NCBI GenBank assembly: GCA_907163375.1
Contig: CAJQUW010003181.1
Span: forward strand, 367,411 to 431,410
Direction: 5' to 3'
DNA length: 64,000 nt
DNA from: Prostheceraeus crozeri
Lineage: Eukaryota; Platyhelminthes; Polycladida; Euryleptidae
The notes under the pieces are model-generated. The model saw only the letters and a program-made list of their open reading frames with translations. It made no database searches and was not told the origin of the DNA. Position 1 is the stretch's first letter. Each line of letters opens with the position of its first letter. A program made the translations under genes and the position numbers. This document shows, piece after piece, positions 34,826 to 48,185 of the stretch.

Positions 34826-37577
34826 TCATTGATATGATTTGTTTTAAATATCATTTCTATAGCTAATCGCGATGTCTATATTCAACAATGGCAATGTTAA
34901 ATTTTCAATGTCGTATAGACATCGTATTAACATTGCTATTTTCTTAACGCTTGTAGGTAATATAATTATGTTTGGCAAGTGACTTTAAATTTCTCATCTT
35001 GATTAGGAATCAGGTTGTGTGATATAATGGTCAGGTATGATTAAATGAAAACATGCCTGGTTGAAAGTTTTGATCCTCAAACACATGGACGGAGTCTATT
35101 TTCAAACACATAAATGTACTTTTAGGCCTACTGTTTTCACCAATTTCCACGCAGGCTGACTAAGTATCGCAGCATCGCATGAGCAATATGCTGGAATGTA
35201 CACTTGATTGATACATGTGCCTATGCACCTGTGTAGACTGAATCCTGTTGACGATATGTTGGCATCATCCCGAGGAAGACTTGGATGGATTTCTCTCATA
35301 TCCTAATCATATTCCTAATGATGTGCGTCCCGCAATGAAATTCAGCAAGGACGTGAAAGTGATTCAATCATAAACTTGATGATTTAATCATGACCTTCCT
35401 AGATGTGATGATTAAGCGAACTGAGAATGGCCATTCTTTTCCGGTCTTTCGAATACCGAGACTTCTCGCAACCGGCCTGAGCTTTTAAGGGTCTTGTGCG
35501 AGCTTTATCTCAGCGCTAAAGCACTTTGTTCGGCAAAGAATCTGGATGAAGAGAGTGCAACTCTGAGGTGATGCAGTGAGGAAGGGTGCGATTGGATTTG
35601 TTGGCGAAGCCAGACGTCCTACGGAGGAACGGCGCAAGGAAGATGCTCACGCAGTAAGAGATGAAGACATTCTACGATCTGAAGTGGTACAGCTTGCAGT
35701 GTTGCAGAATCACGTTGTTGACGTTGATGGCCTTGAAATTACAGACAGAGAGCCTTGTAGAGAACAGGAATAATCAAAGAGGCCCTAGTTATTTGCTTCC
35801 GACAGGAGGTTTTTCGTGGTTACATACAGGTTATATAGAGTAGGGATATATAGGTAAAGTGTCGACTCAAAAAAGTATCTTTATACAGTAAAAATTTTTA
35901 TATCAAAAGATTCAGCTTTTTGCGGAGATTACGTTCCCGTGGTCCAAAAAATTATTTGAGCACTTTAGAAAAAAGTCAAAATTTGCCAATTTATATACTA
36001 CCGAGATGACTCTCCTATATAAGTAGTATGAAGCAAGATGGATATCAAAGGAATGATATTTGCTGAAAAGCATCCTAACTAAGCAGAAATCAAGCTGATT
36101 ATCAAGGGAATTTCATGAATTGTATTATTATGGAATATTCTCTTGAGGTTCAGCATGAAAGTAATAGGAACTCATCGAATTGCTAATTTAACAAACATTA
36201 GATCTCCAAGGCTGTCATGACACTGAGAATCTGTGAAATACCATCATTCCTTCTGCATTACAGTCATGATCACTCGACAATTCCGTTGTAATTTCCGCAA
36301 AACTGCAAAAATTTGCATATCTCACATTTGGAAACAAAACCACCTGTATTATCCCTTGAGTTCATTTAATAAATTCAAAAGTGTATACACATTGGGGATT
36401 TAATAAATGCGGAGTTACCACTGTACCTAACATATCTACTCTATGGTCTGGTCTCTGAGATTTAAGTTTAGATTATGCGTTTCATAATACACAAAAGCAT
36501 ACTAATGAAGAGATCTTGAAATCCTAGGATTTTGCTATCGCCAACTTCAGTTGTTATAATCTTTTTTACAAATTATCATTACTAAATATCAATAGATGAT
36601 TATAAGTGTCTAAAATATCGGTATTTCAATTGAGACAGAGCTTAGAGAAATGTGTACGCTTTCTTAGTACATGATAACTGAAACTGAATTTCTGAATTAA
36701 TTAAGTTTAGGCCTATATTTACCATGATTGTCAATAAAAAACAATTTCAATAACGATAAACAAGTTTATTTAATTAATATAAAGAGAAGACAGCAAACCT
36801 ACTTTTATTTGTGTTTATTAACTAATATACACATATCCAACTATTAGACTAATTAATAATCACAGCTGTTGTTCATTGCAAGTATAAGGTACTCGGATCA
36901 ATACCATTTGTCTGGAGAAGCACAATTGATATTTCTTTGTTTACTTTGGAGTTCATGGATGTCCATTCATTCCTTGGTGTGGAATAGTAAAGCGGGTGCA
37001 GTAGTTACAAGTCTACAGCGGTAACATGACAAGTAGAATGAACGAAGCATGAAAAAGCTTCATCTTTTTTTGTACTTGTACATTATGGTCATTCAATACC
37101 GAGCTACAGACACTCCTGGGTAAAACATTTCTATTGAGATTTATATTCGCATCTTGGCTGTCACTCCCAACTCTAAGTGAGTAACGAAGAAAACGAGTTT
37201 AAGGTTCTACAACTTTTATAAATTCTATCGTTAAATAGGATTTTCCACAGCATTAATGACCATCAACATCTTATCATAAGCACTCTTCGCTGGATCCGGG
37301 CGGATCTCACACCGGACATTTACAACCGGATCCGCCGGATCCTGACCCGGTGCAATCCTTGAATCATGCACTAGCTTCATGAATAACTAATGTCATGAAT
37401 GTATATCTGTTTATGTTCATCCGACCGGTCTTCCCAATGAATGATAGATAATATGTCATCAATATTTGAATTGAATAATCGGAGCGTGCGATGTAAAAAG
37501 AGATATACTAAAAAGTACAGTGCAAATTTTTGATAAACCATGTACATAAGCCATACATGTACACGACTGTGATGACT

Positions 37578-37578
<1 letters not shown>
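34826..37578. other. No gene recognised
   Basis: AT-rich. A local GC-rich cluster of GGATCC/CCGG words at 37290-37350 (with near-inverted halves around GGATCCGG) may be the remnant of a small inverted-repeat element. A short palindrome with CGATGTCTATA and TATAGACATCG is at 34870-34935. Confidence 0.45.

Positions 37579-37610
<32 letters not shown>
37579..37610. repeat. (AG)16 microsatellite
   Basis: Sixteen perfect AG units immediately upstream of the truncated LINE. Confidence 0.98.
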
Positions 37611-37613
<3 letters not shown>

Positions 37614-37614
<1 letters not shown>

Positions 37615-40498
37615 GGAGAATCGGCTCTCTGAACGACAATGAATTCTTAGACATTCCTCATAGAGTATTTGATGACACTGCCATTAACAAATTTGGAAGA
37701 GAGCTTATTGAATTTTGTAATGACACCTCGCTTGTGATAGCAAACGGTCGATATGAGGAAGGAAAATGCACTTTTTATAAAACGCGCAATACTAAGATAA
37801 GCAAATCTGTCATTGATTATGTTATGATATCACAATCTATAGTTAGTTGTCTGAATGCCTTCGAGATTATGGAACCAAGATTATACACTGACCACGTACC
37901 CATGTGTATCGAAATAAATATAAAATTGCAGAATAAAATTGATAAAAAAATTGCTGATGGCCATAAGCGCGTAGTGAAGAAGGTAAAACCCTTCAAATGG
38001 AATAAAGAGTGCGAAACTAAGTTCAACTTTGAAGAATTTCGGACTAATTGTAATAAACTGATAAACGACATCAATGTTCATAATGCCAATCAAAATGAAA
38101 TCTACAAACGATTCATTCATAATGCTAAAGAATGACAAGTGGATCTAGCATGCAGACAAAATATACCTTTGAAACTCGAAGAATTAGACAAGAGTATAAA
38201 GCATCTGTAGAAAAATGGAAAATTAATAAGACTGAAGATAATTTAATACGGATGTTGAATACGAAGAAAACATTAAGCATCGAATTAGGAAAGAAAAGCG
38301 AAAACTGCAATCGCTTAAGTTAAACGATCTCAAGGAAGCAAAAAATAGAAATGATAGTGAAAAATGCTGGAAACTGATAAATAATAAAAACAGCAAAATT
38401 AAAAAGCATCCGAAGACAATTCTAACAGTAACTGAATTTAAGGAAGAATTGGAATCAAATGATAAGATTTTGACGGAAAGAAATAAAGAACTATCCCTGG
38501 AAATAGTAACGGAAACATTTAATGTCGTATGTGATGATGAATATCTCAACATGAGTATTACGAAAGACGAAATAATGTATTCATTAAAGAATATGAACAA
38601 TTCAAAAGCTAGTGGACCAGATAACGTAGTCTATGAGATGTTGAAGAAAAATATTGACGATACTTTATCTATACTAGAAAACATGTTTAACCAAATTCTA
38701 ATTAATGAAATAACTCCTTGGAACCTGAGCTGGACAACCCCAATATACAAAAAAGGAGATAAAAATCAAGCGGAATCATACAGATTTATCAACCTATCTT
38801 CCTGCCTCGAAAAACTTATGACAAAAATTTTCAACAATCGTATCAATAAGTGGATTGCTAAGCATGACATTTTGCACCAGTCTCAGATAGGATTTCGTAA
38901 AGAGAATTCCACATTGGACTGTATATGGCTATTAAAAGAAATAATACAGATACACAAAAACATTAAAGAACCACTATATCTTTGTTTCATTGATTTATCG
39001 AAGGCATTTGACAGCATCCCAAAAGATATACTAATATATAAACTGAGACATATGCTACCAGAAGGAAGATTTCTATCGCTACTACAGAACATGCTCAATG
39101 ATAAAACTTATAGAATTTTATTCAGTGGAAATGAAAGCGAAGAATTTAGACTACAAAATGGAATACCTCAAGGCGACAGTCTCTCGCCTACCCTATTTTG
39201 CTTATATATTAATGATCTTCTGTCAAAATTAGACAAAAATAAACATATTGATGCCATTGAAATTGCCGAAATGAAGATTGCATCATTAATTTATGCTGAC
39301 GATATACTACTTATGAGCCGTACAAAAGAATGCTGGCATGCCAAATTAAAATTGTTCAAAATTATTGCCATGAAAATTGTCTGAGCATTAACTATGAAAA
39401 AACTAAAATTATGATATATAACGACGTAAACAAATATAAAGAATTTAATATCACCATGAAAGAAAATGTACATTCCATTGAAGTAGTAGACGAATACAAA
39501 TACATGGGTGTATTCTTTTCAAAAAATGACAGGAAGCATATTGGAGAATTAGGAAAACGAGGAAAAGTATCAGCATGTATAACAGTAAAAGCTCTAAAAG
39601 AATTTGGCTATGTTGATGGAGAAATTCTGCGAAATTCATTTGAAATGTTGACAATATCAAAAATGAAATATGGAGCTGAATTCTATTTTGATAAAAACCT
39701 CAAAGAATTAAACAAAATACAAGTACAGTGTTTCAAAAAATTTTACCATTTGAAACGTACAACACCGACGTATTGCATTATAGGAGAATTTGGAATTAAA
39801 CCGATAGAATTTTATTTTTATAAAGCAGCTTTAAATTACTGGTTGAAATTGAATCGAACTGATGAGCATCAATTAGTAAGAAAAGTATTTGATTCAATAT
39901 ATAAGAATTCAAACCTTCCTAGCTGCCGTAGCACATGGACTACCAGAATGCTCAAATTAATAGATAATCTTCATTTCAATAATGACGAATTCAATCAAAT
40001 TGAATCAATGAACTTGAACCACAGAACGCGGAATAGTTACAAGAATTTGATAAATGATCGTTTAAATGAATATTTTAGACAGAAATCGATTGAAAGTGCA
40101 AGAAGTAGCAATCGAGGTTTAAAATATTTACAACTATGCCGCTTTGAATGCAACTTAAAACAATGTCTAAATCAAACAAATGATGATAAAATAATCATGC
40201 CTATTTTAAAGATGAGAACTTTTAACCACAATCTTGTCACTGAAGTTGGCAGATATACAATAACAGACAATCTTACGATGAGTGTCTTTGCCCAAATTGT
40301 AGCTCTGAAGAAATAGAAGACATAAAACACTTCATCTCTTGCTGTCCGAAGTATGCAGACGTCAGAAGTCTTCTAATACCTTTTCTAGAAACCGATGATA
40401 GTGTACATTTCTATGCAGCCATGGACATGCTAAATCTCCAACAGATGAAATCTCTTGCAAATTATATACAACAAGCATCTGAAATAAGAGAATCCTAG
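37614..40498 (+). pseudogene. 5'-truncated APE-type non-LTR retrotransposon (LINE) ORF2
   Basis: The frame begins mid-endonuclease just after the (AG)n tract. The C-terminal end of an APE-like endonuclease is visible (SVIDYVMIS at about 37806-37832, then YTDHVPM). A charged linker follows, then a full reverse transcriptase: SKASGPDN, PIYKKGD, LIDLSKAFDS-type motif (read as CFIDLSKAFDS), NGIPQGDSLSP, and the catalytic YADD near 39293. A thumb region follows, and a C-terminal Cys/His motif (CPNC, then HFISCC, about 40283-40345), with a stop at 40496-40498. Breaks: TGA near 38133, frame changes near 38300, 39350 and 40290. LINE protein nicks target DNA and reverse-transcribes its own RNA. This copy is dead. 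Clade cannot be fixed by eye. Confidence 0.92.
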
Positions 40499-42326
40499 AA
40501 ATTTATGTAGATAGCTGTGACGAAATTGACGCTTTATGTGCATAGAAATTGAAATATTTTCTTAGTAATGTGTATACCTCACTCTTGCAGCATAGATATC
40601 TCAAATGAGTTAGCATTGCAGAAGACATTGCATAGAAATTGCATAGACAAAGATAATAACAATTGACTTCACATAATTTCGATAGTCGTTTGCTGGCAGC
40701 TGCATAGATTTAATGACAAAGTTGCTCACTCTATCGTGTGCATAGAACTAGAAATGATTTAGATTGATGCATCCACAGAATTAGATTGTTTAACCGCATC
40801 ACTTTGCTAGAAGTGCAGACTGATTCAAAACAGTGGAACATGCAGGAACTTATTAAGTGGGCAAAAAGAAATTTCTAATACCTTGCAGAGATAGGAAAAA
40901 TGGTCGTGCGTCGCTTGCGGATTGATGTGATTTCCTTGAAAATGCTCCGATCGCCAAGATTCCTTCATATTCAAAGAATTCAGATCATTGCGCAAAAGTT
41001 TTCTCGATAATGTCGGGCCCTCCGATCATTTTTAAAAAAGTTAGCAGGCGCATGAAAAAACGTTCACAAACTTCTCTGTAGAACTTGACATCGACTGTGT
41101 CTCTTGGCTGTGTGATCCGGTTGATAACAGTCACTGAAACTTTGCAGAAATTGGCGTGTTTAATGTTAAACTGGCTGCTTATTGTTCGATTGCTATGGTA
41201 TTATGTCAGCAGTTTGTGCCATTTCCTTAACGTTACATGTTCCAATGTTTCCTTTCTAGTCAAACAGAAGAAGAGACGACATGTCTAATTCTGTGGATGC
41301 ATCTATTGATGGCAGTGCTGACTCAGATATCTAAAGTCTGTAAGATTGACAGTCGATACATTCCATAGTTTTGCATTGAAATGTGGACCGATATCTCTAT
41401 GCCGAAAGTTGTGAAATAACGTAGATCAAATATGATTTCACCAAATGCTAGTGTCAAACATAGATATCTAAATCAAATTAACAATCGACTTTGGTCTCCA
41501 TTACGTAGAAAGTGCAAATAGAAACAAACAATAAAACAACGTCAGATCAGCATATTGACAGATTGCTAACGACAAATCGATTGTGAATGACATGAATTGT
41601 AATCACTGGTATAGATAGATGCTTCATGAAATTTGACAAGTCACTCCACACTAAGTGCCAATACGAGTCAGAAGGTCCGGAGTAAATCTCCATTCATCAC
41701 AATATCCTTATCACTTTCACATTGATTGCAGGTGAGTGTCAATGAAACTCTGATATCTATTGAGTAGTACTGTTGATACAATGAATATTTTCTGAATTAA
41801 CTTACAGTATAATTTTTGTGCATGACCTCCGGACCTTCAGAATTGACTCGTTTATTAACACTTAAAATAATAGTTCTGTTGGTGTGTGATTGTGCAAATA
41901 AATAGACAAACGATATTATTAATGATCGAATATGCGCTCGATGAATTTATGCAAATTTATTGATTATGAAGATAGGTTTCCTTGTAAGATATGCCATGAT
42001 GTCCACATGACGTCTGACTCATTCTATACATGCCTTCATTTAACTCATTGAATCTGTTGATGCATCTATCTATCTGAATGCATTTCTCCTAAATGCTCTC
42101 TTAAAATTTTCCATGAAAGATTTCTCAAAGGATTATGCTTATTGATGTTTCAGTAGCCTCGTGAATGTCTCCTCTCCGCCACGGTCCTGATAACGTACTT
42201 TCCTCATTCATCCCATTTTATCATTTCACCATTTAATACACGCTCAAACTCCATTTTATCATTGCACCATCAACATTTATGTAATGTTTTGCCTTAATGG
42301 CTAATAAACTTCTGAGTTCTGAGTTC
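40499..42326. other. LINE 3' flank, no gene recognised
   Basis: Contains many copies of GCATAGAAATTG-like words in the first 300 bp and again near 41340-41530. May include LINE 3' UTR; no poly-A or microsatellite tail was pinned down. Confidence 0.45.
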
Positions 42327-42831
<505 letters not shown>

Positions 42832-42942
42832 TACTTTATTCACGGCAAATTCATGCATGTGACTTATATATCCTCTCCTTCCAATTTATAAAATTCCAAC
42901 TGTTCCGGAATAGCTATTTTCTTGAGAGAAGAAATATCAACG

Positions 42943-43013
42943 TTTCCTCCCGCAGTTATGGTGTACAGCCCGAGCGCAGCGAGGGATGGACAGAAGGGAG
43001 GAAACGTTTGTTT
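42943..43013. other. Hairpin with CCGAGCGCAGCGAGG loop
   Basis: Inverted arms AACGTTTCCTCCC and GGGAGGAAACGTT enclose a loop of about 45 nt containing CCCGAGCGCAGCGAGG. The stem is 13 bp and perfect. It lies between the GA satellite and a LINE-like 3' tail, so it may belong to a transposon 3' region. Confidence 0.55.
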
Positions 43014-43378
43014 CCTCTCGAAAGAATGTAGCTTTTCATTGTGTGACTTTTAGATGTCTATTGTTCATTATGAAATTGATGGTTGCGTTGCAAAATCTAT
43101 GAATGAGTAAGTCAAGTGACTATATGGATATCTTGGTAGTCTCTGACTATGGACTAATCACAATTTGTTTATAGACTTCTATGATTTGTTATTTATAGAA
43201 GTTTACATAGAAAAGTGAACTGCGGTAGGAAAAGTTAGCCTTCTCATCCCGTGAGACTGAAAAGTTGATTTTTCCACCCTGCAGTTTGCAGAAGAGAGAT
43301 ATCTTTTCATTCCCACACAAAATGAAAATGCATTTTTCTATTTCACTCTTTTAACATGACTTTGTCCTATTACTTGGA

Positions 43379-43412
43379 AATAAACTTTTTTGAACTTTGA
43401 ATTTGAAATTTT
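43379..43412 (+). repeat. Probable LINE 3' end (AATAAA plus TTTGAA tail)
   Basis: AATAAA at 43379-43384 is followed by a run of TTTTGAA/TTTGAA words. This resembles the short-word tails of RTE/CR1-like LINE 3' ends. No coding part is present upstream. Confidence 0.4.
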
Positions 43413-43997
43413 GAGTGATCGATCAATTGTGACAAACTCGTTTCAGGATTGAAAGCGCGAATCAGTGATATTCCTGTTCAATATTGAGTGAAAGATTCAC
43501 ACCACAAGAACGCTTCCTAATCGCAGCCTAATGTGAGGTGTTTGGTAAATGCAACTTGTGACATCGGTCAAATTTTAGTCAAGCTCAAATTCACCTCAAG
43601 TTCCAATTTGCTCTTGTTATCGGCATGCATTTAAAGCGCTTATTTCTATTTCAGTTGTCGATAACTATACGGGCCATGTACAACAATTACAATCAAAGTT
43701 TTTTTGGAATGTTTTTAGGTCCATTCATGCCAAATTCGGCGCTACTTGGGGTGTCCTCACATGGAATACCTTTTCGTTGAGAAATATTAGAATTGAGTTA
43801 ACTTAGCAATGCACATGTGGATGCTGCGCGACCGATCAATTTCAGGAAAAGTCTCTAAAATGGCACTCATCTTGCTAGATAGGAAGTTCGTGTCCCTCTC
43901 AGCAGTGAGGTGACATATTCCATTCCCCGATTTCCCACCTACCACTAGATTGTGGTACTGATGAGCTGCGATCCTTCAATTCTAATCTTTTTTGGCC

Positions 43998-44116
43998 TGG
44001 GGCACACAGGATAAGCTGCATGCCATGCCTAATGGCTTATTCCGTATGCCAGCGTGATGAAGGGCGGTTTGTGGCTTATGGCCTGCACCTTATGGATAAC
44101 TTATTCTATGTGCCAA
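43998..44116. mobile_element. Candidate 0.12-kb MITE
   Basis: The left end TGGGGCACACAGGATAAG and the inverse of the right end, TTGGCACATAGAATAAG, are similar. The interior repeats GGCTTAT and ATGCC words. The target duplication is unclear. Confidence 0.4.
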
Positions 44117-44235
44117 GTATCATTGAAACGCATGGTCAGGAATGTGTGCACGCGACCGGGCTTTCTTGAGGATTTCAGTTGAACACTTTCTCTTCATACA
44201 TTTAAACTTATTTTGCATCGTTCAACTTAACGCAG

Positions 44236-44280
44236 CATTTTGTAGTGAATGCAAAAGCACGTGCGAGAATCTTTTTTGTG
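44236..44280 (+). other. Candidate cysteine-rich micro-exon
   Basis: Forty-five nt between an acceptor (CGTTCAACTTAACGCAG, ending 44235) and a weak GTAACC donor at 44281. It is phase 1 at both ends like the host-gene exons, and encodes FCSECKSTCENLFC. Read through the donor, the same frame continues to a stop at 44382-44384 with two more Cys. It could be an alternative exon or a chance frame. Confidence 0.25.
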
Positions 44281-45037
44281 GTAACCATGGATTTGGTATC
44301 ACCTGTAGAAATCACATTGCAAATAAATTGATAAATCTTTATGATTATAATGCAGCCTATGATATAGAAAATAATCTGTCATAGGCCTTCTATATGATTT
44401 ATGCTAGGATAATAAAATCGGGTATGATAGACAGTTTTTTTTTGGTCCCTCACGGCTGTATTTCTTGGTATATATATTAACTGTATTATCTATCTTTTGG
44501 ATCTAATCTTATATGATCCAAGTAATCTCTTCTAACTCGAATTTGTCAGTTTATCGATTGAAGTTATGATTCTAGACGAAAAGGAGGGTGTGCAAACCAT
44601 AATGATGTTCGTATAATATTGACACTTTGTCGGCTAATATCGACAGTCTCAAAAATAATTGTCAAAATTTCCCAGGTACAGTAGACGAAAGAAAAAAATT
44701 TGTGTGAAGCGAAATTTTACATATTTTACAATATTTTACAATTTTGCATATTTGTTGTTTCTTTGATTGTCTGATTAGTTACAATTTCATAAACTGAAAG
44801 CAGTCTGTGTAGGCGAATGCATCCTCATCAAAGACGAAGAACAATTCCGCACATTTTTCATGCATGCAACGCAAGCGTATAACGCTGAGGAGAGTAAAGA
44901 AGTTTCGCATTTTCAGACTATGAAAGAGACAACAGATGTGTAAAAATAAATTTCATGAAATATATAGTGTCTCCAGTTTATCTTACTTGTATTTTTTTGA
45001 CGCTACTTTAGAGAACTGTCGATGTCGCCCTGCAATG

Positions 45038-45758
45038 TGTCGATATTATGCGAATACATGTATCATGAAAGGCTACACACCTCACAATTCACCTAAAATC
45101 AGACATCAAATCCATGGATGAATGGATTCGAGTAAGTAGAGATTTTTTGGATATGATAGTTCATATCAAAACCGAGAAATGCAACTGTGAGAGCCCTAAA
45201 ACTGTTTTCAACTGTCGATATTACCCGACATTTTCCACGCATGGTCTAAATAGATCTAATAATACATGGGATACTTTCAAATCTTGGTAAGGTGATGATC
45301 TATGAGACAATAAACAATAATGATGAAATACTAGGTATTTAGTAAATATCTTACTGAAAGAATGCTGTTCAGTACATGCCGACAGTAGTGTCGATATTGC
45401 ACGACAATTATGCATTACCTCCATGTGACAATATAACTTAGAACAACTAAAGAATTTGACGGAGTCAACACTAATCAGTGAAACTAGATCCCCTATGCTT
45501 TGGAATAAGTAAGCACTTAGCTGTCAGATGGCGCGTGAAGGCGCTGACAGAGTTGCATTGATCGGGCAATATATTGCAGAATTCGGTGACTCACTTCACG
45601 CTTCGATATCTTTCAGGATGAGGCAATTAGAAGCGCTCCACCAAGCATCTGTTGTACCTTTGTACTTGTTAGTGCGATTTGCTGCACGCATGGATGAGTT
45701 CCTGAAGTTCTAAAGCATCATTTTGGAAAAGTGGCGTGACTGTCTATATTACCCGATT
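45038..45758. repeat. Dispersed 18-bp motif TGTCGATATTACCCGACA
   Basis: Exact or near copies start at 45038, 45213, 45389 and 45741, with an inverted copy at 44628-44645. The outer TGTCG/CGACA are inverted repeats of each other. In one frame the motif reads Cys-Arg-Tyr-Tyr-Pro-Thr, and around 45195-45290 the frame KCNCESPKTVFNCRYYPT is open. Confidence 0.5.
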
Positions 45759-46584
45759 TTACCCTATTAGCCGGATTTTGAAATTCTGGATGGTCGCAAG
45801 CAGTGGCTTAGCGTGCTTTAAGACTTCTCTGGGGCTAAAGTCAGTATTTGCATAGTTATACCGTATAGCATGCAGCATACAAAGTACCCGGCTCTAATCT
45901 AGAAGTCACTTTGATTTTGATGTTTTCGAATAATGAAAGAAAGAATGAAGAAGTGAAGTTATGCACGTGTTAACTATTAGCTACACGTTTGTGAGACTCA
46001 AACTGCGGTCAGACTCGCCGTGATTAGCCAGCCACTGTGTGTTAAGTGTAACTCGTAAAGAATTGCCTGTCTTCGCCCGGGTTGAATCACAGAGATGGAT
46101 TGCTTCTTTGTGGGTTGCATGCAGTGGCCGCGACGAGCTGAAAGGCGTCGCCGAGCTGTTCTGGCGCGCGCAAACGGCACATTGATAGTTTGGCTGATTT
46201 GTCGATGACATCAACGAGCCATTGCTGATCATGTGTGACTCGTGTTAGATTTTGGCCAATCGGTGCAATCTCAGCGACACTCCGGCGACTGCCCCTGAGA
46301 GAGGAAGAAAGAGATAAAACCACCGACATTTATACATGCATCCGTGCACTGCCCCGAATGCCCCAATGGACGCTACGCCCCTGGTCGCAAGCAAATGCTT
46401 CATTTCTAATGAATCGCTTCTGAATATTCCAATGAAAAGTAGAAATTGTGGTGTACAGTATACTCGCACAACTAATTATATTTTCTGAAATTCAATGCAC
46501 CGTCCGAGGACATGAATGCATATCCATTACATACGTGTATACTCAAATACGTGTAAATAAGTTTTCGACGTCAACCTACGTGAC

Positions 46585-47525
46585 CTACCTTTCTCTCCTG
46601 TTGTGTATCGTCGTTATGTGGATGATATCATAGCTGTATTTAACAATGAACAACACATAGATGTATTCCATAATTTTCTAAACATTCAGCACAGTAACTT
46701 GCACTTTACATCAGAAGTGGGCAATAAAGAATTACCGTTTCTGGATGTCCTTCTGAAAATTGATGAGGACAATATACTTACTGAGATTTATCGTAAACCT
46801 ACCTTTACAGGTCTTTTACTGAATTTCAATGCTTTATGTCCTCGCAATTGGAAAAACACACTAGTATTAGGCATGCTTCATCGTGCTTACAATGTATCCA
46901 CCAATTGGAATCTATTCCATAATGAATGTAATAAAATTACCAATATCTTAAGTAGAAATGGCTATCCATTGCAATTAATTCAATCAACAATCAACAAATT
47001 TATAGGTCGTAAATTAAACAATTCTTCACGCGTTACAATTGATAATGACTTCAATAAAAAATCAAAATCCCCTTCGTGGGTTATGCATCACAGAAATTTA
47101 GTAATAAGTTACTAGTAAAAATATTTCGTAAACTTAACTTGGAATGCAAGGTTGTTATGACCTCGTTCAAAACTGGAAGATATTTCTCCCTTAAAAGTAA
47201 GTTAGGTCCAGACATGCAATCGCGTCATGTCTATTGCTTTCAATGTCAGGTTGATCCTGATTGCCAATATATTGGCAAAACCAAAAGACGTCTGCATCAA
47301 CGTAAACTTGAACACTTAAGTGGCAATAGTGCCATTGCAAAACACATAGAACAATGTAACCATTGTTTTCGTAACTATAATGATTGCTTTAAAATCATTT
47401 ACCGTGGAAACTCGGACTTTGAGATTAGCATTGTTGAATCTATAAAAATTTTTAGTAGCAACCCATTGCTTAACCGAACATTAGGTTATAATGGTAGCTC
47501 TTATTTCTTAAAGATATTTAACTAA
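46585..47525 (+). pseudogene. 5'-truncated Penelope-like element: RT C-terminal half plus GIY-YIG endonuclease
   Basis: Starts inside the reverse transcriptase (LPFSPVVYRRYVDDII, with YVDD at about 46612-46623) and runs through the thumb region (PFLDVLLKID, EIYRKPTFTG, RNGYP). After a frameshift near 47080-47100 it continues into a Cys-rich linker and a GIY-YIG nuclease (VYCFQC, QYIGKTKRRLHQRKLEHL), with a stop at 47523-47525. PLEs pair RT with GIY-YIG cleavage for target-primed insertion. The 3' flank to about 47650 holds AAATAAATAAATAAATG, a plausible tail. Missing: the RT N-terminal half. Inactive as it stands. Confidence 0.92.
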
Positions 47526-47800
47526 CAATACCTATTGTTTAATTGTTTATACGTAGTATTTAAATAACCTTTTCTATGTTCGTCTAAATTTTAGGAAATT
47601 CTGTGTCCGCGATCATGACGGATACAACAAAAATAAATAAATAAATGAACCTTGTTTATACTCGGAAGCACATTAGGCACGGAGCCTTTCTTCCTTATGG
47701 CCGAGTTTTTATATATCTCACTCTCATTATTTTTGTGCTGAGTGCTTAGAATGCAAGAATGCAGAATGTACCTATTCTAAAAGTTTTAAGTACATGTTTG

Positions 47801-47872
47801 TCCGGACCAAACATTGAACCAATGTCTCCCGCAAACGCAGCGAACACTCTACCACAAGATCACAGCGCTAGT
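47801..47872 (-). repeat. tRNA-derived SINE head
   Basis: On the minus strand a tRNA-like 71 nt shows an A-box-like GTGGTAGAGTGTTCGC, a GCGGGAGA stretch and a B-box-like TTGGTTCAATG. The acceptor stem is not convincing and one B-box base is off, so this is a SINE relic rather than a tRNA gene. Confidence 0.55.
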
Positions 47873-48046
47873 GAAATGAAGTTTATTTTCGTAATAAGGA
47901 CTCTCAAATCACCCTTAGAATCATAAAGATAATAAAATATACGAGATAAATAATAATACGACAATAAAATAGATCAGAAAAAAGCATGTTGTGTAATAAA
48001 TTGTTGTCATCTAGGCTATGATTGCCATCATTTGCTTTTCTTGTAG

Positions 48047-48103
48047 AGAGATCCGCCAATGATGAAAATGGGTTCTTTTTTGACTTCTCTGGAGACCCTG
48101 CTG
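48047..48103 (+). CDS. Host gene exon C: cytoplasmic tail segment
   Basis: A 57-nt exon with acceptor TTTGCTTTTCTTGTAG ending 48046 and donor GTAAGA at 48104. Phase 1 at both ends, so it joins exon B (C|AG gives Gln) and exon D (G|AT gives Asp). Encodes RSANDENGFFFDFSGDPA, acidic with a central aromatic FFFDF patch that could be a docking motif, though none is recognised with certainty. It lies 21.8 kb downstream of exon B. Confidence 0.6.
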
Positions 48104-48185
48104 GTAAGAAATACTTCAGTTTCGCTACGGATAATTAGTCATAGAATTATTTAAACCTTGCTGCATTCCACACCTTTCGTTTCAG

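Noticed and set aside
37817..38138. Hydrophobic minus-strand frames opposite the LINE
   Set aside because: Antisense shadows of the LINE coding strand.
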